In this document: piece by piece, positions 63,896-64,000 of the stretch
How positions within the stretch are numbered: the stretch's first letter is position 1
Layout: each line of letters begins with the position of its first letter
Assembly: GCA_029007035.1 (NCBI GenBank)
Contig: JAQXHC010000012.1
Coordinates: 31,438-95,437, forward strand
DNA length: 64,000 nucleotides
Source: Oscillospiraceae bacterium
GTDB lineage: Bacteria; Bacillota; Clostridia; Oscillospirales; Ruminococcaceae
Reading direction: 5' to 3'
Position numbers and translations under genes: made by a program
Notes under the pieces: generated by a model
Database searches by the model: none
What the model was told of the DNA's origin: nothing
Seen by the model: only the letters and a program-made list of their open reading frames with translations

Positions 63896-64000
63896 CTAAA
63901 AGATATCATCAAGAATTTCCCATTGTCCATTACGCTTACCATTCTTGCGACGCAAAATACCTTTTTCCTGAAGTGAAACAGTTCTTCTTTTTATAGTTCT
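63896..64000 (-). CDS. C-terminal end of a winged-helix protein (cut by window edge)
   Basis: 34 codons to the TAG at 63898-63896, open to the window end. The reading R-T-I-K-R-R-T-V-S-L-Q-E-K-G-I-L-R-R, then GKRNGQWEI, matches the last helix and wing of winged-helix domains that end AlbA_2 / ATP-binding regulators (pattern R-T-V-x-R-x-x-x-x-L-x-x-x-G-x-I-x-R-x-G-S-x-x-x-G-x-W). It is not reported by standard callers because it has no start in the window. Its full product is unknown; it may belong to an accessory region beyond the tRNA. Confidence 0.55.
   Translation of the reverse strand, partial: RTIKRRTVSLQEKGILRRKNGKRNGQWEILDDIF

Noticed and set aside
63751..63942. 63-residue frame on the minus strand near the right edge
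   Set aside because: It overlaps the better-supported winged-helix frame and the hairpin, is rich in AT-coded residues and has no ribosome binding site.

Overview
The window looks like a chromosomal segment of a low-to-moderate GC Gram-positive Clostridia member, most likely a Ruminococcus-type organism (Oscillospiraceae). The evidence is a secreted protein with a type I dockerin-like domain, a murB-rapZ-whiA-dnaE block with hprK, a T-box leader on valS, a type 2 galT, Feo iron uptake with the small Cys-rich FeoB partner, and no outer-membrane genes. Vegetative promoters are very regular: TTGACA-like, 17 bp spacer, TATAAT, often with TGA just before the -10. Nothing resembles a phage, IS transposase, rRNA operon or CRISPR array.

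Layout. 1-4.5 kb: end of lysA, recQ, a hotdog thioesterase and a cardiolipin synthase. 4.5-12 kb (minus strand): dockerin protein, MTA/SAH nucleosidase, then a two-component system upstream of a two-gene ABC efflux or stress module. 12-14 kb: a SulP anion transporter. 14-25.4 kb (minus strand): one long, tightly packed operon rpe, rnfD-like, rnfE-like, rnfA-like, DUF4015 protein, hprK, murB, rapZ, whiA, dnaE. 25.7-29 kb: an amidohydrolase, then rpsO-pnp with a long leader stem-loop. 29-34 kb (minus strand): maf, DUF1015, feoA, feoB, a 45-residue FeoB-associated protein and DUF1292. 34-36 kb: glmS. 36-39 kb: an McrBC-like type IV restriction pair. 39-53 kb: a carbohydrate locus with two AraC regulators, a GH31 alpha-glucosidase and an operon of ABC sugar importer, sucrose phosphorylase, GH36 alpha-galactosidase, galK and galT. 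53-60.4 kb: iron alcohol dehydrogenase, EamA exporter, rpsF-ssb-rpsR, DUF378, gdhA, folC and a Dabb protein. 60.4-64 kb: valS with its T-box, the initiator tRNA and the end of a winged-helix gene.

The 43-53 kb operon reads as a complete intracellular route for raffinose-family oligosaccharides. The importer brings in the sugar, GH36 releases galactose, sucrose phosphorylase splits the remaining sucrose into glucose-1-phosphate and fructose, and GalK/GalT convert galactose to glucose-1-phosphate. The importer ATPase, GalE and fructokinase are not in the window.

The most unusual observations are: (1) an Rnf-like membrane triad (D, E, A) that keeps the gene order of an rnf operon but lacks the soluble redox genes C, G and B, and whose subunits appear to have lost most intramembrane iron-sulfur cysteines and the flavin-attachment motif; (2) two conserved genes, recQ and whiA, whose only well-placed start codon behind a strong ribosome binding site is AUA; (3) an McrC whose nuclease motif reads D-T-R instead of D-x-K. 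All family assignments come from reading motifs by eye; no database search was run.
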